Source of the DNA: Dactylonectria macrodidyma
Lineage: Eukaryota > Ascomycota > Sordariomycetes > Hypocreales > Nectriaceae
Length of the DNA: 64,000 nt
Assembly: GCA_020744425.1 (NCBI GenBank)
Contig: JAGMUV010000006.1
Location: 1,054,001-1,118,000, forward strand
Reading direction: 5' to 3'
A program made the position numbers and the translations under genes. The notes below the pieces were generated by a model. It did not search any database. It was given only the letters and a program-made list of their open reading frames with translations, and was not told where the DNA came from. Every line of letters begins with the position of its first letter. Position 1 is the stretch's first letter. Shown one piece after another: positions 10,924-22,609 of the stretch.

Positions 10924-13329
10924 CTAGTTGTCGTCGAGTCGAAACCGAGCGGGTGGGGTGGGCGTAACAGGTGGTTCGCTGATGGCGATGCCCTCCTTAC
11001 CAGACGAGTCGCCTGAGCGGCCGACCGAACCCTCCCGGTGGTTGGAGATGGGCGTGCCCATTTCGATGCTGGTAGAGGAAGGTCGGTGCTCGTCCTCGGC
11101 ATCGAGGGTGGCACGGCGTCCGCGTTTCATGGCGCGGATAAACCATGGAGGGCGGCCAGAACCTTTCCATGTCCAGTACTCCTTGAGGTCGTATTCGCGG
11201 GGCTCGAGGCGACCGCCTGAGACAAGGACCGCGAGGCCGATGAGGCTGTTGAGAACAGCGTAAACGAAGACACCCCTAGACGAGAGTTAGTGATGACATG
11301 ACGAGTGAAGCGGGAAAGGGGCTTACGCGATGAGGCCATAAGCAACGCTGTAGCTGAAAGGGATGAAAGTCATTACAACAAAGGACGGCAAGACGTCGCC
11401 AATGTATCGCCAGTTGACTTGGGTGACTTGTCGAATCATCATGCAGCCGACCTACAAGAGTTAGTTGTCATTGTCTATAGATAATAGGCCTTGGGTGGAT
11501 GTCTTACCATAACAAGTGTACAACCAGTCGCCCAGGGCGGAACAGACGCAAAAATAGGTGCAAAGAAGACGGAAATGATAAAGCACAAGCCGGTGACCAT
11601 AGCTGTGAGTCCAGTTCGGCCTCCTTCAGCGATCCCAGCACCACTTTCAATGAAGGCGGTAACAGGGGATGAACCGAACAGCGCGCCGATGGAAATGAAG
11701 GCGGCGTCGGTGCAGTAAGCAATGGTGGAACGAGGGAAATCGCCATCCTTGGGGTTCACGACACCGCAGAACCGGACCATCGAGTATAGAGTGGCGGTGG
11801 CATCGATGATGTCCACGTACAGGAAAGTGAAGAGGGCGAGGGCGAACTGGGAGTTGTTGCCCCCGAAGCTCAAGTCGAGTTGATTGAGGGTTTTCTCGAT
11901 CGGATGCCAAATAACGATCTGCTTGAAGAACTCGAAACGAGAATCGCCTTCGTCGGTGTGTGGGAAGTAGGTCATGGGAGTGTCTCGCCTTTAATAATAC
12001 AATTGTTAGTGGAGTCAAAGAGTTAGAGGTATTAAAGAACTTACGGCCAGGAGATGACTGAGACCAGGGCAATGCCGATAATAAGGGCATATTTGACGCG
12101 GAAGGCCATGAGGAAGGCCGTCACGATACCGCCACAGAAGACTCCTACCCACAACTGTACGATTGTTAGTGCCAACACAAACTCGGCTCGAGATCCTTTG
12201 TCGACTTACCTTTGCGCTTGTCATTGTTCCTTTGGAGCACATGCCCGTTGTTTGATCGATTAGTTCTTGGGGACATCCACCGAGAGCAAGTGGAGTGGCT
12301 GTGAAGCCACCAGTGATAGCACCAATACCAGCTGAGTAGGAGAGACCAATCTCGGTCAAGAAAAAGCCAATACCAACGCCCGTGGCGGTCTTGAGAGTTG
12401 CTGGGATGAGCTTGACAAGCCACTGTCGCATTCCTGTAAGGGCTAGGAAGATGAAGATCAAGCCTTCGATGAAGACAGCGGTGAGAGCCATGCGGTAGGA
12501 GATGGGACCACTTCCGTTGTAGCCAACGACCTGATGCAAGTTAACCATAATTTGATCTGAAGATGGGCCGAAGGATGGGCTTTAATTACCTGGAATGTAA
12601 AGTAGGCATTGAGTCCCATGCCAGGGCTGTTGAGAACTAGTGTTAGCCATGCCGCGAGCAAACATGTGAATAGGGACATGAGACTTACGCGATCGCAACG
12701 GGGAGATTAGTCAGGAGTCCAAACATGAAGCTGCCCAAACCGGAAATGGCTGCAGTAGCGGTGATGAGATCGCGGCGCACATCTGAGAGTATCTGTCAAT
12801 CAATTCGTTTGCTAACCGGATAGGGGGCGATTATGGTATGGCTCACCTTCCTTGCAGGCGACATATGAAGCAATGTCATCGCATGCCTGTTTATCTGCCA
12901 AATCGCAGACACAGGTACCGCCAGATTGGGAAAGAAGGGCCGCCTACGTGTAGAGTTAGAATATGTTCGGCAACGGGGGGGGGGAGAAGTGGCACGTACG
13001 TTGACGGCGATGATGTATGCCATGGTGGCGAAGGTAGTCAATCCAGCGCGGATTTCGCGAAAGAAGGTGGCGCCGGAGATTTGTTCAGGCTGGAGGAGAG
13101 AGAACTGTTAGCAAACAACAAATCAGAGAGGCATATAGGAGTCGCTTACATGACCGCTGCCAGAGAGCTTGAAGAAGTGCCCGAAACGAGAAGTGGTGAC
13201 TGTGAAATTAGTGACGTCGAGAAAGTCGCGGAGACCACATAGGTTCGACCGAGGCATGCCATCATAACCCGCGAGGCTATCCGAAGCCACGGTCCCGTGG
13301 GCATCCATCTGGATTCTAGTATCCGCCAT
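10924..13329 (-). CDS. azgA: Purine (hypoxanthine-adenine-guanine) permease, AzgA family
   Basis: Plasma-membrane purine/H+ symporter of the NCS2/AzgA-like family. Ten exons: 13329-13150, 13089-13000, 12943-12847, 12782-12689, 12626-12590, 12530-12210, 12154-12045, 11988-11508, 11451-11327, 11275-10924. All nine introns are GT-AG and the frame is kept throughout, giving 628 aa (Aspergillus AzgA is about 580). Recognisable family segments are GLTTFATMAYIIAVN in the first membrane region, SGGTCVC, PGMGLNAYFTFQVVGY, GIGFFLTEIGLSYSAGIG, LTEIG-type helices, FTFLYVDIIDATATLYSM and SSPVTAFIESGAGIAEGGRTGLTA, the last being the substrate-binding signature. The tail after FIRAMKRGRRAT is hydrophilic, Ser/Pro-rich and cytosolic. 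In Aspergillus such genes are induced by purines through UaY and GATA factors; I could not assign such sites here. Confidence 0.93.
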
Positions 13330-13788
13330 GTTGAGAGACTGTGAGTCTTACAATGGAATGCTAACTCTGGGTGTGAGGAAGTGAATGCGAGGCAAAGGTC
13401 GCCAAAATAAGCCGGGGCGTGTGTAATTGAGGTTGGTGTGCGGAAGAGCAAGAAGCTGAAAGGCGAGGCACAAGATAGCCAGGCGATTAAAGGCAGGGCC
13501 ACAAGTAGGAGTCGCGAAAAGGGGGCTGGTTACGTTGAAGACCAAGGGGAGATGAGATGATACTCGCTCGTTGTGACACCATGCGAGGGAGAGAAATAGG
13601 AAGAGTTCGTGTGCGTGGAGGTGCGAGGGAGGAAACGAAAGAGGGAGAAAGAGAGCGTGTGTGGAGATGTAGGAGAGAAAGGGGGATTAGGAAGAGAGTG
13701 AGTGTGAGAGAACCAAATTCTCAGATCGAAAAGTGAATGATGCACGAGTATTGGAACAGCGCGAGAGCTGGGGCTGGTCACCGGCCGT

Positions 13789-13818
13789 ACAGCTGGCAGC
13801 CAGCTGGCGACCAGCTGG
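13789..13818. repeat. CAGCTGG triple direct repeat upstream of azgA
   Basis: Three CAGCTGG copies spaced by a few bases lie about 460 bases upstream of the permease ATG. The core CAGCTG is palindromic (E-box type), so the block reads similarly on both strands. A chance or structural origin cannot be excluded. Confidence 0.45.
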
Positions 13819-15705
13819 TAGAGGAGTGGCGGCGGCGTGTTTTGGGACGAGTCGCCGCCTGCAACACCGGTACCCTCTGCTCATCTCTGTCCCTCTAGAC
13901 ATACCTTACTTGGGTATTCACAGTGACACTCGAAGCGCGCTTGTAACGAATTCCCTAGTGAATCATAGCAGCGAGGGGGGCTCGATGCCAGGAGACATAC
14001 CGATACGATGGATTGGGATGAGTCGAGCCGAGTCGAGTCCCAGTGGTAGTCTGCTAGAGCCACGAGATGGCCCTCGGCAGCGACAGAGTCCGGAGCGGGA
14101 GTAACCTTGAGCAGATCTTGTGCCCTCCCTGGTCACCTACTTTACCTGCCTATTGGGCACCGAACATGCGAGCACTGTATCTACATTCATCACCTCGCAG
14201 TGCAGGAGGCGGCTACCGGCGCCCCAGGCTTCACCGGGGCCAGTAGATTCGGGAGAGCAAGGAGATGGCTTCCTTATTGGCCCTCTAGAACCGTTGAAAG
14301 TTGTTAATTTGGAACATGAGGCTATACGCTTGATTTCGGGCAGGCCTAATGCATCCCTAGGGTCATCAGGTACTAACCCCCCTCCCCCTGGATAGCTGCA
14401 GATAACACAAGTTCACGCATCACCAATCGTTGTTCATTCCGTGATTTCTCGGAACGTACGAACACTTATGTCGGGTCTCGATGAACTCTTCCCCTTGGCA
14501 AACAACATGCAATCGAATAGAGCTATTATGGCAACCCACATCTACAAGACTACCTACCGCATTTACATCCACGGTTAGCATGATAATTCTTTCGCTCGTC
14601 TTACGAAGTCTCGTTGCCCAAGGTGGAGCGCCACCTTGAACAAGAGTTCTGCCGCTATGCCACAAAGAAGGCGCCTTTGTAACACAGCCTGCAAGCCTTG
14701 ATTTTTGCAAGCGAGACCCTGTCTCTTGTGAGAGTCAACACAAGTTGTGTGGCTGGCGGATAGATGCATGCGCAATGCGGCCGAACTGTACCCTGCCGAA
14801 ATTGGAACCCCCGGACAGCTGGCTGAGTACACTGCGGCTTCCTTCAGCATGGAGATTTGGACAGTAGATTTTCTTGCGAGTTTGAATAGAAGAGTCTTCA
14901 TCAGACAGATGACGCAGTTGAGTTGTATGCACTGACCCCATTCGGAACTCTTCAAAGAAAATGGCAACTGGAACGTTGTTTGTGACAACCCACGAGAGAC
15001 CCATGAATAGCAAGCTTGCAGACCTATCGTATCAATGTGAAACTGGGAATCTGCATGCTAACGGTCGGAACTCCTGTACCTACGGTTCGTCTCGGCTATC
15101 CTTATGATTACCCCTAGCCTTGCGAGCCAACACTGGCCTATCATCCCGCACCTAGCTGAAGATCCAGGGCATCATTTGTGCTACAATGCCCAAGGTCGTC
15201 CTTCGTAAGTCCCATGCGAAGTTGGGCTGCCATTCTCAAAAGGGGGACAATGTCGTTCGCCTGTTCGTTGCCCAAACCTAAGCCTGGGTGTTCATGCAAA
15301 GCTGTTCATCACAGCGACGGCGTTCGTTTCCGATCAGCTGAAGGGGCCCATTCGGATCCTTCTACGATTTGTGCTAGAGCTATGACGCGTTCGACGTAGT
15401 ACAGAATCCGTAATGTGATGAAGTTGTCACAAAAAAAAGGAGATTTGACTAAGTCGAAGAGAACTGGAATCCTGCGGCGATCATTGGGCGTACCTGCGTG
15501 CGTGCCTCTCCTTTAGTACCTACCATACATAGGTATGGTTGAGGTACATCAACCTACCCGTGTTGGTCATGCAGCTTGGATTGCCTTAATTTTGTGCAAA
15601 TCTTGACTATGGTACAGTGGCCTTCCGTCTTCAGTTCTCTATGTAGTACTCTGGCATCCTCACCAGAAGACCTTGCGTGAGGCCTCCTTAGGTTGCCAGA
15701 ACTCT

Positions 15706-15712
15706 TATAAAA
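15706..15712 (+). promoter_or_regulatory. Possible TATA box of the methyltransferase-like gene
   Basis: TATAAAA lies 560 bases before the ATG at 16267. The distance is long unless the leader is long or spliced; a GT-AG pair from about 16038 to the TAG near 16096 would allow a leader intron. Weak support. Confidence 0.3.
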
Positions 15713-16266
15713 CAATACCCCTGCTGCCTGAATTATTTTCGTCTATATCATCGACCTTTGCTAATAGAAGTCTTGTTCACACTCCGTCCGTCTGCCACCT
15801 GTCAGCTGGCAAGTGAGCAGTGTGTGACAGCTGGCAGCATTGACTCACTGACCGACTTGACTGGTGACAATAGAGCCGAGAGCGAAGAGAGCAATCTCTG
15901 AAAATATTTGATAGGTCGAGGAGCCACAAAATCCGGAGGCCTTAGTTTGTGTTCTCGCACTGCCCCATTCAGTCTTCAACCTTCGCCTCACATCACTCGC
16001 CTCCTTCATCTACCTTTCTTCAACCTTACAACCCACGGTGAGCTTGACACACTATGAACCCCGAATTCGAGACTGATAAAGCTACGACCGACTAGTGAAA
16101 TTTTGATTTTTGGTTTTCCTTGCACCTTTTTGGGACCAAAATCGTTGCTTTATCAATATCGCCATCGCCCTCGCGGCGCAGCTCAGCCGACAACCTCGCC
16201 TCTTGCCTCTCGAGACTTTGGCAAACACCGCCGTTAATCGAACCTCTCTGCACTCGGATTCACATC

Positions 16267-18235
16267 ATGTTTGATGTTATCTGGACTGACCCAGACCGGG
16301 AACTAGTCGGCGAACGCCGTGCCAAGAAGGAGTTGAAGCGAGAGCAGCTGGCCAAGGAAAAGGAAAAGCCAAAGCCCATTTCTACACGAAGCTCTCTGTC
16401 CCCGCGCAGCTCGCGATCGTCTACCGACTCTCCCTTTGGGTTTTTGAGATCACGCTGCCTCAAACAGTCTATCTCGGACAAGGCAATCCCCAAGGCAACA
16501 GGTCTTTTGACGCCTAGCCTTATTTCTTCGCGGTCGCCTCACTCGATCGACTCCGACGCGGAAAGCCATGCGAACTCGGGTCTCGTTGTTGATGGCTCGT
16601 CAATCTATATGGACCCCGTTAGAGTCGTCTCCGGAAAGAGCTTTACCTTGCCGGTGGATTCCTCTCAGCTTGTCCAAACCCTGGGGCCTTCCTCCTTCGT
16701 CACTAAGCGTACCGAAGTTTCTTGGAAATCCCGATCGTCGGACCCCAAGGATGACCTCCTGTCCGAGATTTTGATCTCGTCCAAGCCCGAGACTGACCAA
16801 ACTATGACTCCTTCGGGCTCCCAGAGAAACAGGTATGGTATATCTAGCTTGATTCGTGAATCACCACTAACTTGTTTCAGAGACGTGCCCGTCCCGCTGC
16901 TTCGATCCGACTCCCCCGTCATCTCTGTCCCGGAGGTTAAGGTCCCGGCTCAGCTAGAGACGCCGCAGACTCTTTTCTCAATGCCAAACAACCCAGACGC
17001 TTGGCGCGCACCACAGGAGTGGGATTGCACTTCTACCGAGCCCGAATCTATAATCACGAGCCTTGAGAATACTATCAGTGCTATGTTGCAGATAAACGAC
17101 GAGAGCACCGCCGATGGGGGTAACGCCAACGTGAGCAACGCCGACGCGAGCAACGCCGACGAGAGCAACCACAGGAACAGCGTCTACAAGAACAGTAGCA
17201 GCAACAATAACAAGTGCGTCGAAATCAGCTCGGATCTGAATACGCTTCAGAAGGAAGTCAGACGAATGGCTCTAGCAAGCCCTGAGGTTGTCCTATCTCG
17301 ACTGAAGGAGGTTTGGGACACGACAGATGACGAGAGTCTCCAGCATGAACTAGAGCTGGAGAAGCAGCATTGGATGCTGTCTACTCTGCAAAATCTCGAT
17401 CCTATCCCGCAGCGTGACGTTTCAACTTCTCCCGTGGCCGCAGCACAACCAACGGATGCGAAGAGAATCTTGGCCTTGTATGAATCTCAAGGTATTGATC
17501 CCAAGTCCACCTACACCGAGCCCCGCTAACCTGCTCCTAGCAATAACATCCTACCTCGCGGCAGTTCATCCGAAGAAGAAGATCTACCACATGGCAACGA
17601 CGCCACTTTCGCACACGCGGTTTCCCAACATTCACCCAGTTTTGGTTCCGTCAGTGTCCCCGTCTGTTTTCCCGGTGGCACCGCGACTTTTTGAAAATGT
17701 CTACTCGCTCTCTATGCCTTCCATCTGCCCTGCGCCTGAGATCCCAGGAGTTTTGAAGAACATTCGCAAGTCCCTAAAACAGGGAGGCTCCCTGCATCTC
17801 ACCCTAATCGACCCGCTGCCATGCACTGGGACTCTTGGACAGCATATGCGGACATGGCTGGAGGAACACTTACTTCTCAACCTCGAGCGTCACTTCCGTT
17901 GCATGACCCCAAGCAGACTGTTTCCAGACTGGCTTGCGGAAGCATCCTTGCGTGGGCGAGGCAGCACGCTTTCGATGGCCAAGTTCTTTGCGAACCCATC
18001 GAGCGTGCGGTACTTGGAAGGCGACAGCGACCCGTTTGTCGAGCAAGCAAGCAACGAGGATCAAGTCAAGGCGGAGCTTCGGAGCCTTGTTGGACGAATG
18101 CTCTGGTTGGAAGTCTGGGGCACCTTTGTGACGGCCGACAAGTGGTGGTGGGAAGACGAAGAATGTTTGCAAGAGTGCTTAGAGCTGGGTACATTCTGGG
18201 AGTACAAGATGATCGAGGGCGTCAGAGGCGACTGA
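16267..18235 (+). CDS. Methyltransferase-like fungal protein with disordered N-terminus
   Basis: Three exons: 16267-16832, 16881-17491 and 17541-18235; 623 aa. Introns are 48 nt (GTATGG, CACTAAC, TTTCAG) and 49 nt (GTATTG, GCTAAC, CCTAG). The first is a multiple of three without a stop, so the unspliced frame stays open. Residues 1-390 are mostly low complexity: a basic start (ERRAKKELKREQLAKEKEK), Ser-rich stretches and an Asn/Ala/Asp repeat near residues 278-300. From about 393 a globular domain has FENVYSLSMPSICPAPEIP, LKQGGSLHLTLIDPLP and LEEHLLLNLERHFRCM, which resemble strands 4-5 and the helices of class I SAM-dependent methyltransferases. The glycine-rich SAM-binding motif I is not visible, so catalysis is doubtful. 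The stop codon falls inside an 11-nt tandem repeat. The upstream in-frame ATG at 16120 is less likely to be used. Confidence 0.75.
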
Positions 18236-18267
18236 GAGGCGACTGAGAGGCGACTGAGAGGCGACTG
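18224..18267 (+). repeat. Four-copy 11-nt tandem repeat spanning a stop codon
   Basis: Four perfect copies of AGAGGCGACTG. The first copy encodes the last residues of the methyltransferase-like protein and supplies its TGA together with the next copy. Because 11 is not a multiple of three, the successive TGAs fall in all three frames. Confidence 0.9.
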
Positions 18268-21122
18268 AAGGCTGGTTACACGAGAGAAACCGGAGACAAG
18301 AGACACCAACAGAGGTTGCAAACCGATACTACGGGCTGGTCCCAGATACAGGACGCAGTCCTTTACCGTGCGCTGGACTGAGGGGAACTAGAACGCATGA
18401 CAAAATTTGGGTTTGGTCATTTTGGAGGAGGGTGCTGGATTATTTCTTTTCTCTCTTTTCTTTTCACCTTCACTTTCTTTACTTGTCTTGTTGATCAGAT
18501 GGAGGCGTTAAGCTGTTTGCATTTACGGAATACCCCGGACGGCACAGGATGGATGGATGGATGGATGGATGGATGGATGGATGCTTGGCCAACGAGCAGA
18601 CTCAAGAGCAGAGCAAAGAATACAGGGCCGTAGTGATGAATGAGTAATGATATGTTCATAGTGTGTGCGGCGACGGCTGTGATGACTCCTACCCGCTAGC
18701 ATTTAATATGTCAGAACCCCCCGTGTTGCTTGTGGGCAAGTGTCGCGTGTGACTCGGATTCAGCCCGCGGAGAGAGCTGAGAGGGCGAAGCCAGAGCTCC
18801 CCCCATTCGTAGCCTGAACACAAACACATGTGCCATTCAGTCCTGACAATCCCAAAGGAGGCATTCCGCAGTGTCCTGGCCGGCCAGCGAACCGGGGAGA
18901 GTAGCTCATGCCGAGGATGCGGGCCTTGCCTCTACATACTACGTACGTCAGATCCGAATGGGGGGACCTGTGGCTCGAACGACAGCCGCAGCTCCCAGCA
19001 AAGAAACCATGACTTTACTATGTTGAATATAACCTATCAGAAGCTGCGTCTTGGTGCACAGGCTTCTTCCTCCCTGGCCCTCCCCGCAGAACAAGGTCCG
19101 GCGTGGTGCCATATCATCTCCAGATCATCACCACGACCACCCCGGTCCTTGATTCTCCCCGCACCTGACAGCCGAGGGCCCTGCTGCAGCAGCGCAACCC
19201 CCCCTGTTTTACGTGGATGGGTGGGTGAGATCATGCCATGCGGCGCGCGAGAGAAGAGGAGGGGGGGGGAGGAACAAAAGAAAGGAAAATAAAAGCCCAT
19301 CATCAAGGTTAAGTGCAAGTCTAAAAATCACTGAGAGGGGTTGGAAGGCCGGCTCAATTAGCTTGAAATGCACGATGCCACGAGGGAAGCCTGGCGCGCT
19401 AACGGCCGGTCTGATGAGCCGGTTTTGCGTCGGTGGCGCCATCGCACCGGTGCTCGGACGGGAAGGGAAAAAAGGGCTCGTTTTTGCAAGGGTAGCATTC
19501 CTTTTGTTGGACATTTCAGACGTCGACAAATATACTCCTTTTCGCCATTACTAACGAGGAACCACAACACGAGAGATTTGTAGAAATTCGACAAAAGGAT
19601 ATCCTAGGGGGAGCAGAGAAGAGAAAAGGAAACATGGGATGCGGGGACGGTGGGAATAAACTGAAAATCCACTTGGAGCACAGACACAAAGACTGACACA
19701 GCAGACATGAGGCCATCGCATCTGTAATCGCATCTGGGATCTCATCTCATCTGCTGCTCCCACCAAAAAAAAAAACCCCCCATCAACGGCCCACAAATAT
19801 CCCCAGGTTTTTTTTCTTTCCCCCTTTCCTTTCCCCAGAGTTTTGCTTGCCCCTTCGTGTTCAGTATTTTCTGGGGATTTTAGTCGTCGGTGGCGCCCCA
19901 ACTGCATGTCCCTTCGGGTCAACCAGACGTTGATAAAAACCTCGGGTTTATGTTTTTGTGCACGCACCACCGCTAGCGTTCCCATCTGACTGACTGTACG
20001 GAGTGAAAGCAACCAATGTCGAACAAGCATCGGAAATTCTTTATCTCTTCTCTCCATCAAACCCCCTGCCTCACGGACGAGCGGCAAACGCCTCGCCTCA
20101 AAACGCCGTCGCCATGTGACGTCCACACCCTCCCGCTACGGGCGTGACAGACATCCATCCGCGTGGCATCACGCCTCAATACCACCGTACTTTACTGTAT
20201 GTAGGTACGTTTGCACAGTCGAGCACTCCATCGGTTCTACCACAACTGCATTGCACAGCTCCCCCTTGTCACCGTGTGGGCTCTCCACTCCAAGATAGCC
20301 GCCACAAACGCAACCCAAAGTTACCGCCTGCAACCACATCAGCCCATGTCCGCTTTGACTCTTACCTCATTTTTTGCTCTTTTGTACTAGTAGTCGCTCA
20401 CAGGAGAATTTCATCGCGTGGCTGTCAGGGATGAGGAAAGAGGAAAGGTGTGGTGGAAGGGAAACTTGAAAAAGCAATGTGTCAAGATTGGTGAGAGCTA
20501 GGAACCATGCCCAGTCAGCCAGTGTGATGAGCCGAGACTGCAGGGAGAGGGACGATCCGGTGCTGATCCAAAAGCAAAGCACAGCATGGGTAAAATCGAT
20601 TGGGGGGCTTCGAGTAGACTCATAGTGCATTAGGGAAACGTGTGAATATGACTTCAACCTCGACGGTGTGCTGCAAGGGCTGACGCACATTTGATGGTAC
20701 ACATCTGTGTCTTTCTCAGAGTCTATACACGACAACAAGCCTTGCTGGTTGTATACACGAATTATTTTGTACAAGAATATCACCATTCCTGCTCCATAGC
20801 ACCCGTGTCCAGACCCGCCATCAGAGTGGCTACCTATGGCCCGCTACACGCTTGTTCCCATTCAGGTCCATTCCTAGACCAAATGTTGGCCTCGCTTCCC
20901 GTCCATCTCTTTTGCCCAAGCAGAAAAAAAAATAACTCCTCAAACGCTGAATTAGGGTATCCATCTCGGTCCTGCGTGAGAACATAATGCGTATTCAAGC
21001 ATGAGCCACCCCATTGCGTTGCTGTCCAAGGTATGGCTCATCTCCATCATAAACATGTTGGAGATCCGGACTAAATAGCTAAAAACAAAAAGAAAATTGA
21101 CGTCACGATTGCGCAGCACCAC
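18236..21122. other. Gene-poor stretch between convergent genes
   Basis: 2.9 kb between the stop codons of the methyltransferase-like gene and the receptor. Open frames on both strands near 18828-19554 and 19551-20126 are compositionally biased and carry no motif. The stretch holds a GGAT microsatellite, and T- and A-rich runs near 19766-19815. A possible extra exon of the receptor would lie at 20952-21078. Confidence 0.5.
18547..18583 (+). repeat. GGAT tetranucleotide microsatellite
   Basis: About nine uninterrupted GGAT units followed by GCTTGG. A simple repeat in intergenic DNA, probably length-polymorphic. Confidence 0.9.
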
Positions 21123-22609
21123 TCACATCACCACTGGCCGACCGTCGTCAGAGTTTGGCCGACTATTGGCCAGTTCCGTCATGCTTTCCGTCTCGTAAGT
21201 CTTGTTCGACCGAGACGCCGTTCGGAAATTGGTAAGATTGTGCAGGTGGTGATGATGGCTGTGGTGTGGATGTGAATGGTGGGGGGTGTGGTTCGTCATG
21301 CCTCCCACGAGCTCCGTCACGTCGGGTCGACGTCCCATGCGTAGATCCGTCACCAGGTTCTTCACTGCGCTCCACGATGTCACCATGTAGATGATGGCAT
21401 TCCAGAATCCCTGTAGGGGCAGCACAAAGGCACTCATAAACTCAAGTGGGATGGAAGCCGTCTGAGTGTGGAGGACCGAATACACACGGTTAGCGCTTGA
21501 CGGGATCCAGGTGATGAGAATAGCCGTGAAGAATAGGATAGCGCATTTGGTATATGACCAAGCCGCGTTGCTAAGTTCTTTGTTGCGTCTCCTTGCGGGA
21601 TTGCCTCCCGGTGGTCGCTGGGTCGGCCGCGCTTGGGTGCCACTTGGGGTGGCTGGTGGGATAGGCCGAACAACGTTTGCAGTTTCGCCGGGATTCGAGT
21701 TGGCCGATATAGTGATAGAGTAGGCTCCGTTCTGATTCTGCCCCTCGCCAACATCGCCCGCTCGCTGGCCCATTGGCTGAAGTTGCAAGCCGTTTGTCTG
21801 ATCCCTCGCTTCTGTTGTTACAGAGACCTCCGTAGTTTTCACCGTGGTGAGTACGTCGCCAAGTGATGTTAGGTCTTGATCAGTTGAGCTGAAATTGCCC
21901 AATTCCCTTCGCTTGAGATAGATGGTGTGGCCGGCGCGGATATATACGAAAAAGGTGATAAAGATGACGACCCTGAGAGAGTTAACATTGCTGGAATCCA
22001 TCCACATGCTGGGATCCTTACCAGATAGGACCATAAAAGGTGGCAATGCGCCAAATATCCCACTCAGGGGACACCCAGCACCACAATGTTGCATCGCCGT
22101 ACATGCGTTCGCCTTTGCTGTTTTTGATAAAGATGTAGACGAACGCCGGGACGAATGGAACACCGTAGCAGCCGATGAGATAAGGAATCTCCATCCTCCG
22201 CAGTCTCCGGGCATCAAACTTGAAGTAAAAGGTCAAGTAGACATTGATGGCCATGGTGAGGGTCCAGAATGCATCCGCTGGCATGAACCTGCATCATGTT
22301 AGAGTTGCTATAGACGCAAGAGTGGGATGGAGGAGCGCACATCTGGATCAAGAAGGCCTGGAACTGACAGCCGACCGAATTTGGATTGTCTATATATTGT
22401 CTAGACATCAATGTGCCGACGTTCGTCATCATGTTACCGAACGAGGCATAAAACACAAGTCGATTGATAGGCTTGTGGAATGCCTTTGACGAGACGAAAG
22501 TCACAATGACGAAGAGGGAGCCGACGAGGGAGAAGACAGAACAGACGCGCTCGATGATGCTGAGGGCGTTCAGCTGCGATGAAGTGAGGTGGTCTGTAGC
22601 GGTCGCCAT
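21123..22609 (-). CDS. Seven-transmembrane receptor, cAMP-receptor-like (GprH-type)
   Basis: Three exons: 22609-22341, 22288-22022 and 21972-21123; 461 aa. Seven membrane helices can be followed: TM1 at about 19-40, TM2 at about 49-68, TM3 after the conserved extracellular Cys80 (VGCQFQAFLIQM), TM4, TM5 at about 180-192, TM6 at about 320-338 (AILFFTAILITWIPSSANRV) and TM7 at about 355-375 (FVLPLQGFWNAIIYMVTSW). A Cys in ATLWCWVS would pair with Cys80. The third cytosolic loop is very long (about 120 residues, Thr/Gly/Pro-rich), and the C-terminal tail is His-rich and then Ser/Thr-rich. The order and motifs fit the fungal cAMP-receptor-like class (Aspergillus GprH, Neurospora GPR-1 to -3), which signals through heterotrimeric G proteins in nutrient sensing and development; the ligand is unknown. 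The TGA stop overlaps a perfect GTGAGT donor, so a fourth exon is possible. Confidence 0.88.

Larger units (their letters stand above)
13330..16266. other. Intergenic region between divergent azgA and methyltransferase-like genes
   Basis: 2.9 kb without a supportable gene. Overlapping minus-strand frames at 14575-15013 (137 and 92 codons) carry no recognised motif. Notable contents are three CAGCTGG repeats near 13789-13817, two further CAGCTGGCA copies near 15803 and 15830, a TATAAAA at 15706, and a possible 5'-leader intron starting near 16038 (GTGAGC). Confidence 0.5.

Noticed and set aside
14575..15013. Overlapping minus-strand frames of 137 and 92 codons
   Set aside because: No motif, no splice logic, and two competing frames over the same DNA.
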